Under the pieces are notes generated by a model, which did no database searches, had not been told where the DNA came from, and was given only the letters and a program-made list of their open reading frames with translations. Below, one piece after another: positions 32,838 through 43,232 of a stretch of 64,000 nucleotides of DNA. Every line of letters starts with the position of its first letter. Within the stretch, counting starts at the first letter, position 1. Source of the stretch: Excoecaria cochinchinensis (taxonomy: Eukaryota; Streptophyta; Magnoliopsida; Malpighiales; Euphorbiaceae); assembly GCA_947683425.1 (NCBI GenBank), contig CANTUQ010000004.1, forward strand, positions 29,508,001 to 29,572,000, read 5' to 3'. The position numbers and the translations under genes are program-made.

Positions 32838-33295
32838 TCACTGTCGCACTCGCGACAGTAGCCTAGGAAGCACGAGTCGTGCTCCCCTCTGCTGAGACAT
32901 GCACCAATAGCCAAGACGTGTGCCAACAGCCGAGACGTGCGCGCTCTATCGAGTCGTGCATGTCCCTCCGTGTCGTACAGGATCAGCCGAGTGGAACACT
33001 CTGCCTAGCGGCCTCCTTCCCGAACGGACTATCTTTATGACTCATTAAGATACTTCATGTGTCGTGAAGACTCTCTCGTCGTACGGGCTACGTCAAGCAG
33101 GCCTAAACCGAGCAGTCATCTATCTTCACGACTCGTGAAGATGCTTCACGTGTCGTGAAGAACCTGGGCCATTCTTCACGACTTGTGAAGATACTTCACA
33201 TGTCTTGAAGGATGCCAGCCGATTGGATACCACAAGGGAAAGGAAGACTCCCTTCTGTCGCGCTCACGATGAGCGTCGCACTCGCGACAGAAGCA
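32838..33295. repeat. Palindrome array of mixed sequence in solo LTR 2
   Basis: At the edges are CTGTCGCACTCGCGACAG and TCGCACTCGCGACAG, as in the other LTRs. Between them are different dyads: AGCACGAGTCGTGCT, CTTCACGACTCGTGAAG, CTTCACGTGTCGTGAAG and CTTCACGACTTGTGAAG. Palindrome length is kept while the sequence changes. Confidence 0.85.
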
Positions 33296-34784
33296 CATTT
33301 TCCATTCCTCAGCAAAATGCTTGAAATATAGAGCTTGTAAAACAAAATCCCATCTTTCCCCAAAACCGTGTATCATGCAAAAATCTTACCTCCAGTGCCT
33401 CCAAACCATGCTTATAACAATATCCACTCAATTTACACAATAATAACACAAATCGAATTAACATATACAGAGGTTACAAAAACCCAGAAAATCCATCTCA
33501 TGTTCATGTACGTTTATTCAAAATGGACATGCAAGCACTTATAACTCTATCATCTCAACTCATATACACAAATCTATTATACTTATGCCTTTTTCATGTA
33601 TCAAACCACACAAATAACAGGTATTTGCATATCACACAAGGATCTGAAGGAAATGGATAACATTTCCAAATGTACACAGCTAAACACAAAGCTCCCAAAT
33701 GTAAAAATGGAGCTCTAGCCACTAGCTTCACGCTACCACTTTTCCCTTTCCTTTGTTCCTTCTTCTCTCTTCAAATTCTTGCACAATCCAACCAAAATAA
33801 AACCCAGTTAACCCAAGAATAAACCATAAAATCCCCAAATCAAATTCGAACGGAATAAGAAGGAGGAGAAGAAGAAAATTCAAACTACAAACTCAACCAC
33901 TTACCTCTTGAATCACTTCTATCTCAAAACCCTAGCTCAAATCTTGAAGAATACACACATGCAAAGCTTGAGAGCAGAAATGGAGAAGTGAGGAAGTGAA
34001 AGAACGTGAGAGTGCAAGAAAGGGGATGGCTTCCACGGGAAGCAACTAATTCCTGCTCTCCCTCTCTCTTCTTCCTTTCAAATCCCCATTAATGCACTCA
34101 CACACTTATCCACATGTTCAAATCTCATTGGACCACTAATTCCCTTCTTTGACTTTCTTTCTTTTTGTCCTCTAGTCACTTACACAAATACCATTATACC
34201 CTCAATAAACTCTTATAATTCCTTAATAAATCCCAATTCATTTACTAATTACCAAATTACCCCTTTATACATCCACTTAAACATGCAATTTCTACTAGGC
34301 CATTTTTGGGATGTTACAATGCTGGGGTAGACCTAAAGTAACACCACCCTTGACTAAAGCTCATGTAATGGCAATAAAAATTTCAACTAGGTAATACTCT
34401 CCTTAATACGATGCTTGCTACGTGGGCCCTTATATATTGAACCAATTCAAACATATTAATTGGACACTTATCAAAGGCTTTCATGCCCCGGTGGGCTCAT
34501 TCTTTTAGTTTGTTTGAAAGGTCCAAATACATAAAGGCCAAAATCCATATGCATGTGCTTTAAATTAAGAGTGTTATGTTGCTATTTTCTCAGCATGCAC
34601 CATGCGCGCCCATTGGGTTCCCCGTTAATCCATGGGTCAGTCCATGGGTCCCTCGTTAATCCATGGGTCAAGCCCACCTAAGAAAGAGACCGCACTGCCT
34701 CATGTGTGGGAGTGATAAGGTTGGAAGGATCTATTTGCTTGCATGTGGTTGTCTATGCTGCATCAACACGACCATGCATAGTTA

Positions 34785-36340
34785 ATGTCATTCATGCATC
34801 ATGCTAACAATTCGAATCTTTCAGCCATTATAGGTACGAATCAATGGTCTAGGGGTCCTAACGGCCGATTGGTAAGAAGAAACCCATTCTTCGAGTCACT
34901 AGAGCGAGTCTCACATTGGGGTTTAGAGTCACTTTCAGATAGCACCGAATCCTTACCTTCAGAATCATTATTGGATATGGCCAACCAAGAACCAAATGCC
35001 ACCCGAGCTATTGTCATCGAAGAGATGGATCGAAGGACCCAGGAAATGGAGTGCAGATTTGAGGAATTGGAACATAGAATGATGGCAATGATGGAAAACT
35101 TAGCTGTAACCTTAGCACCGCCAGCTAGCCAACAACCTACTGCTCCTGCCGAGGGACAGGCCGAGCAGGTTCTAATTAGAGAGGCACCCTAGCAGCGGTT
35201 ATAGAACCACCTCCTGCTATTGAGCCTAGAGTTCTCGCAAATGCTGAGCCTAGAAGAATTGGGGAGCATAGGCCTGATGAGGATTTTATAGAGGATGAGC
35301 ATGAGGAATCCATGTTAGTAAGAGCTAGACCTCCTAAAGCAGACGTTGCCTTGAAAAAGATAGAAGAGAGAGTTAAGGCGATGGCCCACCTACTATCTGC
35401 CGAAAAGGGGATAAGCCTCGAAAATAGGAATTTGGATGACGAGGAGATGCTCCCTCAAAAATTTAAAATGCTCGAGTTGCCCAAGTTTGACGGCACCTCA
35501 GATCTACTCATATCAAGTAGTACATGCTTGTGATAAAGGGCAACATACTTCTACCTCAGCTTGACTGGGCCTACTATAGACTGGTACCACAGTTTGGATA
35601 GAAGAATAAGAGAAGATTGGGACTTATTGATTGAAGAGTTTCTCAAATAATATGACTGTAGTACCCAAATGGAGGTTACTTTGAAGGATCTAGAACTACT
35701 TCAATAGAAATCTAATGAGTTATTCCACAAGTATCTTACTCGATGGAGAAATCGATTAATGGAAATGAAAAGGAAGCCGGATACTCCAGATCAGATTTGG
35801 TTGCTCATTCGAAATGCTAATCCATATCTTAAGGAGGGACTAAAGATGAAGGGGCTCAAAGATTGGGAGTCTCTAAAGGACATAGCTATCAAAGCAGAGG
35901 GTGAGTATCTAGCAAAGAAAGCAAGCCAAGGTAACTTTGCTGGAAAAAATTTCAGGAACCAATCATGGTATAGATCAGGCAGTGCTGGGGGCAGTAATGA
36001 CGGGAATGGTAAGACGGCCGAGGTTTCAGCTACCGAGATTGGACAAACTTAGAGGTACTATTCTAATTTAGGCCACTCTCTATCCTAGGTCTTAGAGAAA
36101 TTAACAAAGGAGGGGAAGCTAAGACCACTATTGCCCAAGCCAGCTTTGAATCAAGGACAGCCAGGGCACAGAGATGATCTGTACTGTGCCAACCATCAAC
36201 ATACTGGGCACTTAACAGATTATTGTCAAACTTTGAGGAATAAAATCCAAGCTCTTATTGATTCTAAGGAGATCACTGACCCTGAGAAGAGAGAGAAGAA
36301 GAAGAAGGCGGGCTATAATGCAGTCCCCCCACCATGAATA
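34785..36340 (+). pseudogene. gag: gag of Ogre/Tat element O2
   Basis: It starts MSFMHHANNSNLSAIIGTNQ and continues with FEELEHRMMAMMENLA (coiled-coil-like). A frameshift follows near 35190, then ENRNLDDEEMLPQKFKMLELPKFDGTSD. Another shift leads to TIDWYHSLDRRIREDWDLLIEEFLK, a stop, and KYLTRWRNRLMEMKRKPD, the retrotransposon-gag domain of the Tat lineage (P-KFDGTxD... and W-x(2)L...F). The C-terminus reads YCANHQHTGHLTDYCQTLRNKIQ, the lineage's zinc-knuckle variant (CxxHxxxGHxTxxC). Several stops and at least two frameshifts make it a pseudogene. Confidence 0.85.
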
Positions 36341-36346
36341 TGATCA

Positions 36347-36705
36347 CAGAAGATTATGATTTTTTTAGATGCTTTGTTCTTTTATTCCAAGAACTTCTTA
36401 TGACAATCTTTGCAATTTTAATAAGATGAACAAATTTTTTTTATTTGCATGAATATTTCTAATGATTTTATTTCACATGATCATGATGCATTCGTTTTTG
36501 ACATTAATTCAATTAATACTACTGTATTTAATCTCAAAACTTTGGAAGACCCAAAGAAAATCTTCATAGCATCTGATGTAACTCCTAAAGAGAGAAAAAT
36601 TATGAGAGATAAAACAAAAGGAAAAAAGAAGAAAAAAAAAGAAAAGAAACTATTTACAATTAGGGGATTGGAGAAAAACTCACTAAGAGCACTAGAACCT
36701 TTCTG
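36347..36705 (+). pseudogene. pol: gag-pol linker of O2
   Basis: After a break the frame resumes with HDAFVFDINSINTTVF, LKTLEDPKKIFIASDV, TPKERKIM and a lysine-rich end. Tat elements have an acidic stretch with an xPKKxxIxxxLxxxER-like motif just before reverse transcriptase, and this fits. Reverse transcriptase itself does not follow. Confidence 0.5.
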
Positions 36706-37359
36706 ATTACCCGTCAAAGCAATCGCTGGATAAGACAGAACCTAGAAAATGATTTAAGCAGCCCTTCTTTATATAGCTCTCTAAATGACTATTTTCTACC
36801 TTTATTTTGCAATCGCTTGCTAGCCCTTTGAGCCTCTATACTGGTATGCTAAATGCGTACCGACTTTGTTATTACATATGTTGAAACCACCCTTCACCTA
36901 AAATGATTTTTGCCTCCCCTTAAAAGAATGGCCGCTCTAATGAGGACGGATGTACATCATTAATAATCTTTTGGGCTATCAAAGCTCGCCCGGATAAGGA
37001 TGAGTTTACACTTCGGGAAGAGGGTTTAGTTATTGACAAACTCTGCATGGTCAGAGATATAAAGAAAAAAAAAAGGGGCGAAAAGAAAAAGAGAAAAGAA
37101 AAAAAGAGAAAAAAAAGCGAAAAGACAAAAACAAAAAAAAAAAGAAAAGAAAAAAAAAGAGAAGAAAAGAGAAAAAAAAAGGGGAAAAAGAAGCAGAGCT
37201 CGAGATAGCAACCACTTGGCGAGTTTCAATGGTTATCTTTTTAATTGTTATTCTGGTCTTGATGAGCTAAAGTGTTATCAAGCCCAAATTCAAAAATACC
37301 TTTATATATGCAATTGAGCTGAGAATGGTCCTCCCACCAGTCGAGTAGATATTGTGGCC
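36706..37359 (+). other. 3' region of O2 with a 125-bp purine run
   Basis: Non-coding, with TTTTGGGCTATCAAAGCTCGCCCGG-type sequence near 36968-36992 and an almost pure A/G run at about 37058-37197 (repeated GAAAAGAAAAAAAAGAG). A shorter A-rich run occurs in O3 at 40720-40765. I take it for the element's 3' untranslated part. Confidence 0.55.
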
Positions 37360-37659
37360 ATTTTTCTTCTCTAGTGATTATTTTGAGTTGAAGTTGTGTT
37401 TTGGGGAAAATAGTGGATTTATGTAGTCTTTGGAGGAAAATTCTGGGTTATGAAACTTTGATGTTCAAATGGTTTCTTTTGTCTTTTTGATTCCTTCTTT
37501 AAGTGTAATTTTTGAGATAATTGTATGGGTAATATGTTTTAGATGCTTGTTTTTTTTTTTTATTGTGGGCAAGTTTGGTGGGTTAATTACATAGTTGGGA
37601 TGGTTTAGGTGTTATTGGATTTTCTGCAGATCGGGTTTAGGAGCAGAAAGCTCGACTCT

Positions 37660-37925
37660 ATCACAAGCATGACTTTCGTCGGGAGTGCGATAGAGCTCAA
37701 TCATTCGAGCTTTTGTGGAGAAGAGTCTATGTCGTGAGCATGACAGAGAGCTCAGTAGCCAAGTACCTGTCGGGCTGATTGCTGTGGCGAGCCCGCCTGT
37801 GCACACAAGCATGACAATGACCTCCCCGCCCTCTGTCGCGAGCACAACCTATGTCATGAGTGCGATAAAGGCCTTTTCTGCCTATTCTTGAGAGCGCGAC
37901 AAGGTGTCGCGAGCTCGCAGATGTG
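37660..37925. repeat. Decayed CG-dyad block in LTR F
   Basis: CTCTATCACAAGCATGAC, CTATGTCGTGAGCATGACAGAG, CTCTGTCGCGAGCACAAC, AGCGCGACAAGGTGTCGCGAGCTCGC. Many CG sites have become TG or CA, as expected of methylated cytosine decay. Confidence 0.8.
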
Positions 37926-38126
37926 TGCAAACTGCTTCTATAAATGTTTATTATTTATTCTCTTTGTATGGTTTCTCACTTATATTTCAAGCATGTTTTT
38001 ATGCATCAACTATTATATGCCTTATCATGTGAATAATATCTGAATGATTATCCTAGCCTGTAATAGTCAAGTAAGTGGATAGATAGGCATGCCTATAGAG
38101 TTCAATTAGTTGCAGCCTATACGTTC

Positions 38127-38194
38127 TGGACCCTGATCAGGTCCCCGTTTGGATCCTCGTGATCCTTATGAGTTTGGATCTTGCTTAAGATCCC
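38127..38194 (+). promoter_or_regulatory. Hairpin array in LTR F
   Basis: GGACCCTGATCAGGTCC, GGATCCTCGTGATCC, GGATCTTGCTTAAGATCC, in the same order as in the other LTRs. Confidence 0.75.
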
Positions 38195-38454
38195 ATGCGA
38201 AAATGTCTTGGAAATGAAAGAAAAGAAATTGTTTTTGTACATACGGGTACCATGCGTTCACTCGTTATCCACCACTCTGAATGTGCAGGCTTATCTTATC
38301 TATGTGTTTACTTAATGTGATGCGAATTATTGTGATTCAGTATATATTGATGTTATGCGATATGTTCTAATGAAGTTATTGAATATGATGTATATATCTT
38401 ATTGATGATCTAATAATGTTTTATTGACATGTATGTGCCATGTGTATGCAAACT

Positions 38455-38544
38455 GCATTTCGACGTCGACTGTGAGTGGTCGTTCATTGCGTGTTTTCCC
38501 CACTAAGCATTATCACTTAGCATGGATGTTTTATCCGTGCAGGT
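38455..38544 (+). promoter_or_regulatory. Three-hairpin module in LTR F
   Basis: Stem 1 region GTCGACTGTGAGTGGTCG, then CCCCACTAAGCATTATCACTTAGCATGG and ATCCGTGCAGGT. Stem 2 is weakened by a C-to-A mismatch, and stem 3 keeps CATGG/CCGTG with a G-U pair. Confidence 0.65.
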
Positions 38545-38970
38545 ATGGAAGCAGTCAGAGTTTTTGGAGAGTCCGATCTGCAACCTTCAGGGTTAACACA
38601 ATAGAGAGAGAGCTTTTGTAATCCAGGATTTTGCATTTTGTATTTTGATGTAAAGCCTTTTGTTATGTATCTAATTTTGTAATATTTTCAGTTAGGTATA
38701 TTGTAATTGTTTAAAGAATGATTTTGTACTTCAACTTTGTAATGAATATTTTGGTATATCAATGATAGAGATTTCAGTAATTCGGTTGTCAATCTTTTGA
38801 ATTTTTGTATTATGGAAAATTTTAGTTTATTCCGTTTCTAATATTATGTTTAAGTTTTATGCTTTAGTTATGAATGTTCTATTCTGTTTGGTGACAACCC
38901 TTATCTATGCGGGCACTCACTCCTCCATGTGAGTGAGCTCCCTTACGTATAGGTAAGGGGTGTTACAGAC

Positions 38971-38978
38971 ATCCTCTA
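38971..38978 (-). other. 3' splice site and start codon of the O1 ATHILA-ORF1-like gene
   Basis: The minus strand reads CTTACTTTTTTTAG then AGGATG. The ATG lies in the target duplication, and its other copy starts the reading frame at 25727. A T-rich tract plus AG directly before the start codon fits a spliced leader. Confidence 0.6.
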
Positions 38979-39531
38979 AAAAAAGTAAGAGTTAGTTTAG
39001 GCCTTGAAAATATGTTAGTCACATATTTATATTTTAAGAGTTTTTCAAAATTTTGGCAGCATTCCATCTAGGATATGCCTAACCAAAAAAATTTCGGCAG
39101 CATCCCAGCTAGGATATGCCTAACCAAAAAAATTTCGGCAGCATCCCAGCTAGGATATGCCTACCTCCCTGCATGAAAAAGAAATTCAACAGGCCTCAGG
39201 CCCCAACCACAATTCATTGGCAACACTTTCGCAGTTAAAAAGTAAACATCTAAGTGTAGAATTCTACTTTATTGTTTTATTCTACTCCTAGTAATTTTTG
39301 TTTATACCCTCAAAATAGAATAATTCTAAAAGATTAATTATGACTGAATTCTTTCTTTTTTTTGTTGCATTGGTAATGTGAATTTCTTTTTGAAGAAAAT
39401 AAAATAACACGATTTCATTTACATTTCGCAGCTTACATATATATAGTGTAGACATGACATAATTTAAGCGAAATAAATGAAAATAAATAACAATAATAAA
39501 AGAAGAAGAAGGAAATATGACGAAAACTAAC
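38977..39531 (-). other. Probable leader intron of the O1 ATHILA-ORF1-like gene
   Basis: About 555 bp, AT-rich, from a donor CAG|GTTAGT (exon end 39532) to the acceptor TTTTTTTAG at 38977. It contains the 41-bp tandem repeat at 39052-39165 and no open frame of interest. This is an inference from splice signals and context only. Confidence 0.5.
39052..39165. repeat. Tandem repeat, three 40-41 bp copies
   Basis: Copies start at 39052, 39092 and 39133. The unit includes TTTCGGCAGCATCCCAGCTA and GGATATGCCTAACC followed by an A run. Copies 2 and 3 are nearly identical. Confidence 0.92.
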
Positions 39532-39742
39532 CTGGTAGTCGACGAATTATGCTAAAAAAATGCAAAATAACTCAAAATAAACTAGACCCAAACATGCGTG
39601 GTTATTGCAGGAGTGTTTTGGCGCAAACGAACGTAAAATGGACGAAAAACGAGTGAAAAAACTGAGAACGAACTAGGGGCATTAGTTTACGAGGGAGAAG
39701 GAAAGAAGAAAATAAAGAGGAAGAAGAAAGTGACGGGCCAGT
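39532..39742 (-). other. Probable 5' leader exon of the O1 ATHILA-ORF1-like gene
   Basis: From about 39730 down, the minus strand starts with a pyrimidine-rich run (CACTTTCTTCTTCCTC) typical of plant 5' leaders. It ends GACTACCAG at 39532 before GTTAGT. Its TATA box (54162-54170) is now 14.4 kb away because O3 inserted at 39743/54145. Without O3 the distance from TATA to the pyrimidine run would be about 25-30 bp. Confidence 0.55.
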
Positions 39743-40405
39743 TGTAGACACCGGGTCCCGAAACAGTCCAGATCAGGGTTACCCAATGATAAAATTAGAT
39801 GTCTGTTCACAGGCAAAAAGGTTAGAAATAATGATTTTCTTGTCAAAATTTACTTTTTAGAAATATAAAATAAAAATAAAATAGAAGGTTAGAAGTGATA
39901 GTTTTTTGTCAAAAAGTTTTTATTTAAAAAAAAAAAATTCGGGCATTTTTTGTTCCAAGCGCGCGAGGGCAGGCCTCCCTCGAGTGCCAAGCGAGCGCCA
40001 GTGCACAGGGCGCGCTCACTAGCACTGGGGTACACACCCCGCTTGGGCTGCGCACGCGAGCGTCGCTCGCCAGCGCAGCCATCACTCGTGCACTGGCGTG
40101 CGCTTGCCCGTCGTTTGGCCCTCTCGCCTGCCTAGCACCCCCTGGGCATTTTTTAGGCAAAAATGCAGTTTTTTCTTCCTTTTTTTGTGGAGTTTAATTT
40201 TAAAACGTTTTTTTTTGGCTTTTAAGATTCATCATCTTTTTTTTTTTCTGTTTCAAAGGGGAATTAAAATGATTTAATGGATTCCTAAAAACTGATTTTT
40301 TTTATATAAATTTTTTTTTTGTGAAAAAAAGGGGGATTTTTTTCTTAGGTAAAATTTTCTTCTTTTCTTTTTCTCCAAGAGAATTCTTCTAATGTTTCAA
40401 GTGTT
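39743..40405 (+). mobile_element. Truncated 5' LTR of O3
   Basis: Homologous to the first 640 bp of the 3' LTR at 51920, down to AGAGAATTCTTCTAATGTTTCAAGTG, after which it jumps to unrelated internal sequence. The GC-rich block (39950-40145) differs strongly from that of its partner. Confidence 0.8.
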
Positions 40406-40983
40406 TTTTTTCTTAATACAAAAATTAAGGGCTGAGAGAAAATATTCAATCAAGAAAATCCGAGAGTGCTAATTGATAACAGGAGTCGGATGCGCCCAAG
40501 GTGTTACTCCCTGAGATTGAATAAAATCTATGTTTTTGCATTACATGTCTAGTTATGATTATTATTGTTGCTATATGGTGCATATAAATAGGGACGCATG
40601 CATAAGTTAGGCATAAACATGCGATTGAATGGTCAATAGAAACCTGTGGAATGCATAATGACATATGTTGGAACAAGTCTCAAGGCAGTGATAACGACAC
40701 TTCGTGTGACAAATCCTACTCTTTAAAAAAAAACAAAAAAGAACAAGAAAGAAAAAAAAAATAAGGGGCCATTAGAGATGAAAACCGTAACTAGCTCTCT
40801 AAGCAAAAGTTAGGCCAAAGTGCAAGGTAAAAACTTAAAAATAGGCAGTCTGCCCTATAAAAAAAATGAAATGAATAAAAGCCGCTCGAGTGGGTTGGGT
40901 TCATTTTAGGCAAAAATAAGGCACAGTGTTATGTGAAAATCCCCAAATGGGACGCATTTCCCGTGAAGAAAAGCTAGTGTAAA
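40406..40983 (+). other. O3 internal 3' sequence, left of element E
   Basis: Contains an A-rich run (40720-40765) and, at 40918-40980, GTGAAAATCCCCAAATGGGAC...AAGAAAAGCTAGTGT. This is the reverse complement of the PMD-gene intron at 55220-55290 (CACACTAGCTTTTCTTAGTG...GGATTTTCACATAA). So O3 once carried a PMD gene antisense to itself. Confidence 0.6.
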
Positions 40984-41380
40984 TGTAACACCCCATACCT
41001 ATACGTAAGGGAGCTCACCCGCAAGAGGAAGTGAGTACCTGCATAGATAAGGGTGTCACCAAGCAAAACAAAACATACATAACAAAGGCGAGCAATAGGA
41101 ATAATAAGATATAAAGTAAATTAAGACTTCACAGCTCAAATGATGGGCTAATAGAAAAACTTAAATATTAATTCATATAATAAAGTATTCTTAACAAAAG
41201 AGGGGTACAACTGCCTAACAAAAATTACATAATTGAAGGTATTACAAAATCATATACATTACAAAAGATTTACATCAGAGTAATCAAAACCCAAAAATAC
41301 AAGGCTCCAAAAATCTCTCTAATGTGTTGTCTCTGATGGGCTGCAGATCGCACTCCCAAAAACTCTGACAGCGTCCACAC

Positions 41381-41490
41381 TTGCACGGATGAAACACCTG
41401 TGCTAAGCGATAATGTTTTGTGCGAAAAACAAAAGATGAACGACCACTCACAGTGGCCGTCAAAGTAAAACACATACATATGGCACACAC
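41381..41490 (-). promoter_or_regulatory. Three-hairpin module in the E 3' LTR
   Basis: Minus strand: stem 1 is ACGGCCACT, GTG, AGTGGTCGT (9 bp with one G-U pair). Stem 2 is decayed (ACAAAACATTATCGCTTAG). Stem 3 has CACAGGTG...CCGTGCAAG. Only stem 1 is well kept. Confidence 0.6.
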
Positions 41491-41727
41491 AGAGGTATGC
41501 ATAACTCCAAAGAAAATTGCTTCACTTATGATGCCTTAATCACAAGGGTTCCTTAACACATATACTTTCATAATTCATAACAAAATAAAATCCAATTCAG
41601 AAGAGAATTAAGGGTGTTCCTGCAAACTCAGAGTAGCGGCTAACGAGTAAACACATTAGTATCCGTGGGTACGAACAAAAACAACTTCTTTCATTTTCCA
41701 TTAAAAAATATTTTCACATTTGGGGGA

Positions 41728-41795
41728 TATTAAACAAGATCCATACACATAAGGATAGCGAGGACCCAAACAGTGACCTGATTAGGGTCCAGAAC
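41728..41795 (-). promoter_or_regulatory. Hairpin array in the E 3' LTR
   Basis: The minus strand reads GGACCCTAATCAGGTCAC, GGGTCCTCGCTATCC and GGATCTTGTTTAATATCC. It has the same order as other copies with some stem mismatches. The E 5' LTR copy is at 48815-48885. Confidence 0.6.
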
Positions 41796-41999
41796 ACTAA
41801 AGGGGCTGCAGCTTATAGAACTCTATAGGCATGCCTATCTATCCACTAACTTGACTCTTGCAGGCTAGGCGTAACTCAACACATCGAGCATATATTGAAC
41901 ATGTTGAATAACATGACAATTCATACATAAGTGGAATTGCAATGCATGAGTGAATAATCATGCAAAATGGCATAAAACAAATAACATAGAAGAACAGGG

Positions 42000-42290
42000 G
42001 ACAGTGGCGCTTGCCACAGAGGCAAAATTCACCCACTGTTGCGTTCGTGACAGCCTCTATACTTGCACGAGGAAAGGTTGATAGGCCTCTATCGCGCTCG
42101 TGACTTGTGTCGCGCTCGCGATAGAGGGCGAGGAAGATCACTATCGCGCTCGCGGTAGCAACCAGCCCGGCAGCTGCCCAACAACCAAGCTCTCTGTCGA
42201 GCTCGCGGCAGATACGCTTCCAGCAAGGAGTTTGGGTGACCGGGCTCTGTCGCGCTTGCAATGTGTGTCACACTCGCGACAAAGTAGGGT
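42000..42290. repeat. CG-dyad block in the E 3' LTR
   Basis: Units such as CTATCGCGCTCGTGACTTG, TGTCGCGCTCGCGATAG, CTGTCGAGCTCGCGGCAG. It has at least one more unit than the partner block at 49090-49350 and many C/T and G/A differences from it. Confidence 0.85.
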
Positions 42291-43218
42291 TTCCAGCTCC
42301 TCAAGCCGATCTGCAGAAAATCTTCACAACCCCAATCCATCCCAACTTGCAATTCATCTAACCAACTTCAACATAATCCTCATCAAGCATTCAAAATGTA
42401 TAATACAACATAAAACCCATGTTTTATGCTATTTAACATGCATTAAAACATCAAAATAATAATTCAAACCACAAATCCACAAACTCAGAAAATTTATCCA
42501 AAACCATCTCAAATCATATCCAAACTCAATTTCACGTCCCAAATCAATAATACCACTTTAAATTAACAACATACACTTCAATTAAGCATACTTCAACACC
42601 ACTTCACACCCAATTTCTAGAAATTGAAGCATTAATCCAAAGATAGAGAAATTATGCAAAAACAGGCAAATTCCCAAACCTCAAAACCCAAACTCCTCGA
42701 TCATCAATTGGCGGCACTACTACCGGCAATCTCTTTCCCCTTAGGATCTCTAGGAGGAATCTTAACTACAACAACCCAAAACACACAAAAGCTCAAGCAC
42801 AGCCACAAACCCACATAACCCAATGGGAAAGAAAGAAGAAAAGAAGAAGAAGAAAAAGAAGAATACTTACACAAGCTTTGAAATTTGCCAATACCCACCA
42901 AGAATCACAGCATAAAGGGGAAGAGAGTGAGCAAAGAGGAGAAAGAAGGGTTGGCTAAGGAGGGAGAGGAGGAACGGGAAAATCTATTCTTCCCTCTGTC
43001 TCTCATTCGCTTTTTAATTAAGTTAACCCATCCCACTCTCCTTCTTCTCTCTCCTCCACATGTCACTATCTTGTGGTGGGTCTTGACAACTCACACTCTA
43101 ATCATTCTCTTCATCACAACACCCAAACAAATCACAAAAAATAAAAAATTCAAATATACCCTTAAAACTCACACACATACATGCTCAAAAATAATAGGAT
43201 GGGAATCGAGGTGTTACA

Positions 43219-43232
43219 ACTTTCCCCTCCTT
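43219..43232 (-). promoter_or_regulatory. Polypurine tract of element E
   Basis: The minus strand reads AAGGAGGGGAAAGT directly before the 3' LTR, preceded by GAATTTCGAGGACAAAATTC. Confidence 0.88.

Larger units (their letters stand above)
31621..34323 (-). mobile_element. Tekay-type solo LTR 2 with ATGCT duplication
   Basis: The LTR is 31626-34318 (2693 bp), minus strand, from TGTAACATCCCAAAAATGG (34318) to GGTGTTACA (31626). ATGCT flanks it at 31621-31625 and 34319-34323. Its two ends match the LTRs of TR-GAG1 closely, but it keeps the 1.7-kb middle that those lack. It carries splice-donor-like CAAGAGGTAAGTGG near 33895-33908 and the hairpin module at 31920-31974. Confidence 0.94.
31328..34784 (+). 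other. O2 leader between primer site and gag
   Basis: Two stretches (31328-31620 and 34324-34784) of non-coding leader, separated by solo LTR 2. Sequence near 34600-34680 repeats CCATGGGTC, as in GTTAATCCATGGGTCAGTCC. No separate upstream open frame, as known from some Ogre elements, is recognisable. Confidence 0.5.
26207..37360 (+). mobile_element. Ogre/Tat-type element O2 (pol and 3' LTR missing) with two nested solo LTRs
   Basis: Parts: 5' LTR 26207-31306 (about 2.44 kb net after removing the solo LTR at 28574-31230), tRNA-Arg-type primer site 31309, leader holding the solo LTR at 31626-34318, gag 34785-36340, a gag-pol linker 36347-36705, and a 3' region with a long purine run. Protease to integrase and the 3' LTR are absent. 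The right limit is set only by where the host LTR resumes (about 37360). Confidence 0.78.
37360..38973 (+). mobile_element. Right part of the Ty3 solo LTR (T/F)
   Basis: It resumes where 25728-26206 stops (compare TTGAGTTGAAGTTGTGTTTTGG with GGGTTGAAGTTTTGGGTTTTG in solo LTR 1) and ends TAAGGGGTGTTACA at 38968. GACAT (38969-38973) is the partner of GGCAT at 25723. The joined LTR would be about 2.1 kb, like those of element E. It carries a CG-dyad block (37660-37925), the hairpin array (38127-38194) and the hairpin module (38455-38544). No primer site follows, so it is solo. The left limit is approximate. Confidence 0.75.
40984..43218 (-). mobile_element. 3' LTR of element E
   Basis: 2235 bp, from TGTAACACCTCGATTCCC (43218, minus) to GGTATGGGGTGTTACA (40984). 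It carries a pyrimidine-rich leader, a donor-like GTGTAAGTATTC near 42865, the CG-dyad block 42000-42290, the hairpin array 41728-41795 and the hairpin module 41381-41490. Confidence 0.95.

Noticed and set aside
36481..37229. Membrane-like phenylalanine-rich frames on the minus strand
   Set aside because: They come from purine runs on the plus strand (poly-A/G gives Phe/Ser/Leu on the other strand) and have no other protein features.
39743..40405. 3' LTR of O2
   Set aside because: It would complete O2, but no polypurine tract precedes 39743 and the flanks CCAGT/CCAGC pair it with 54145. The host LTR also resumes before it, at about 37360.
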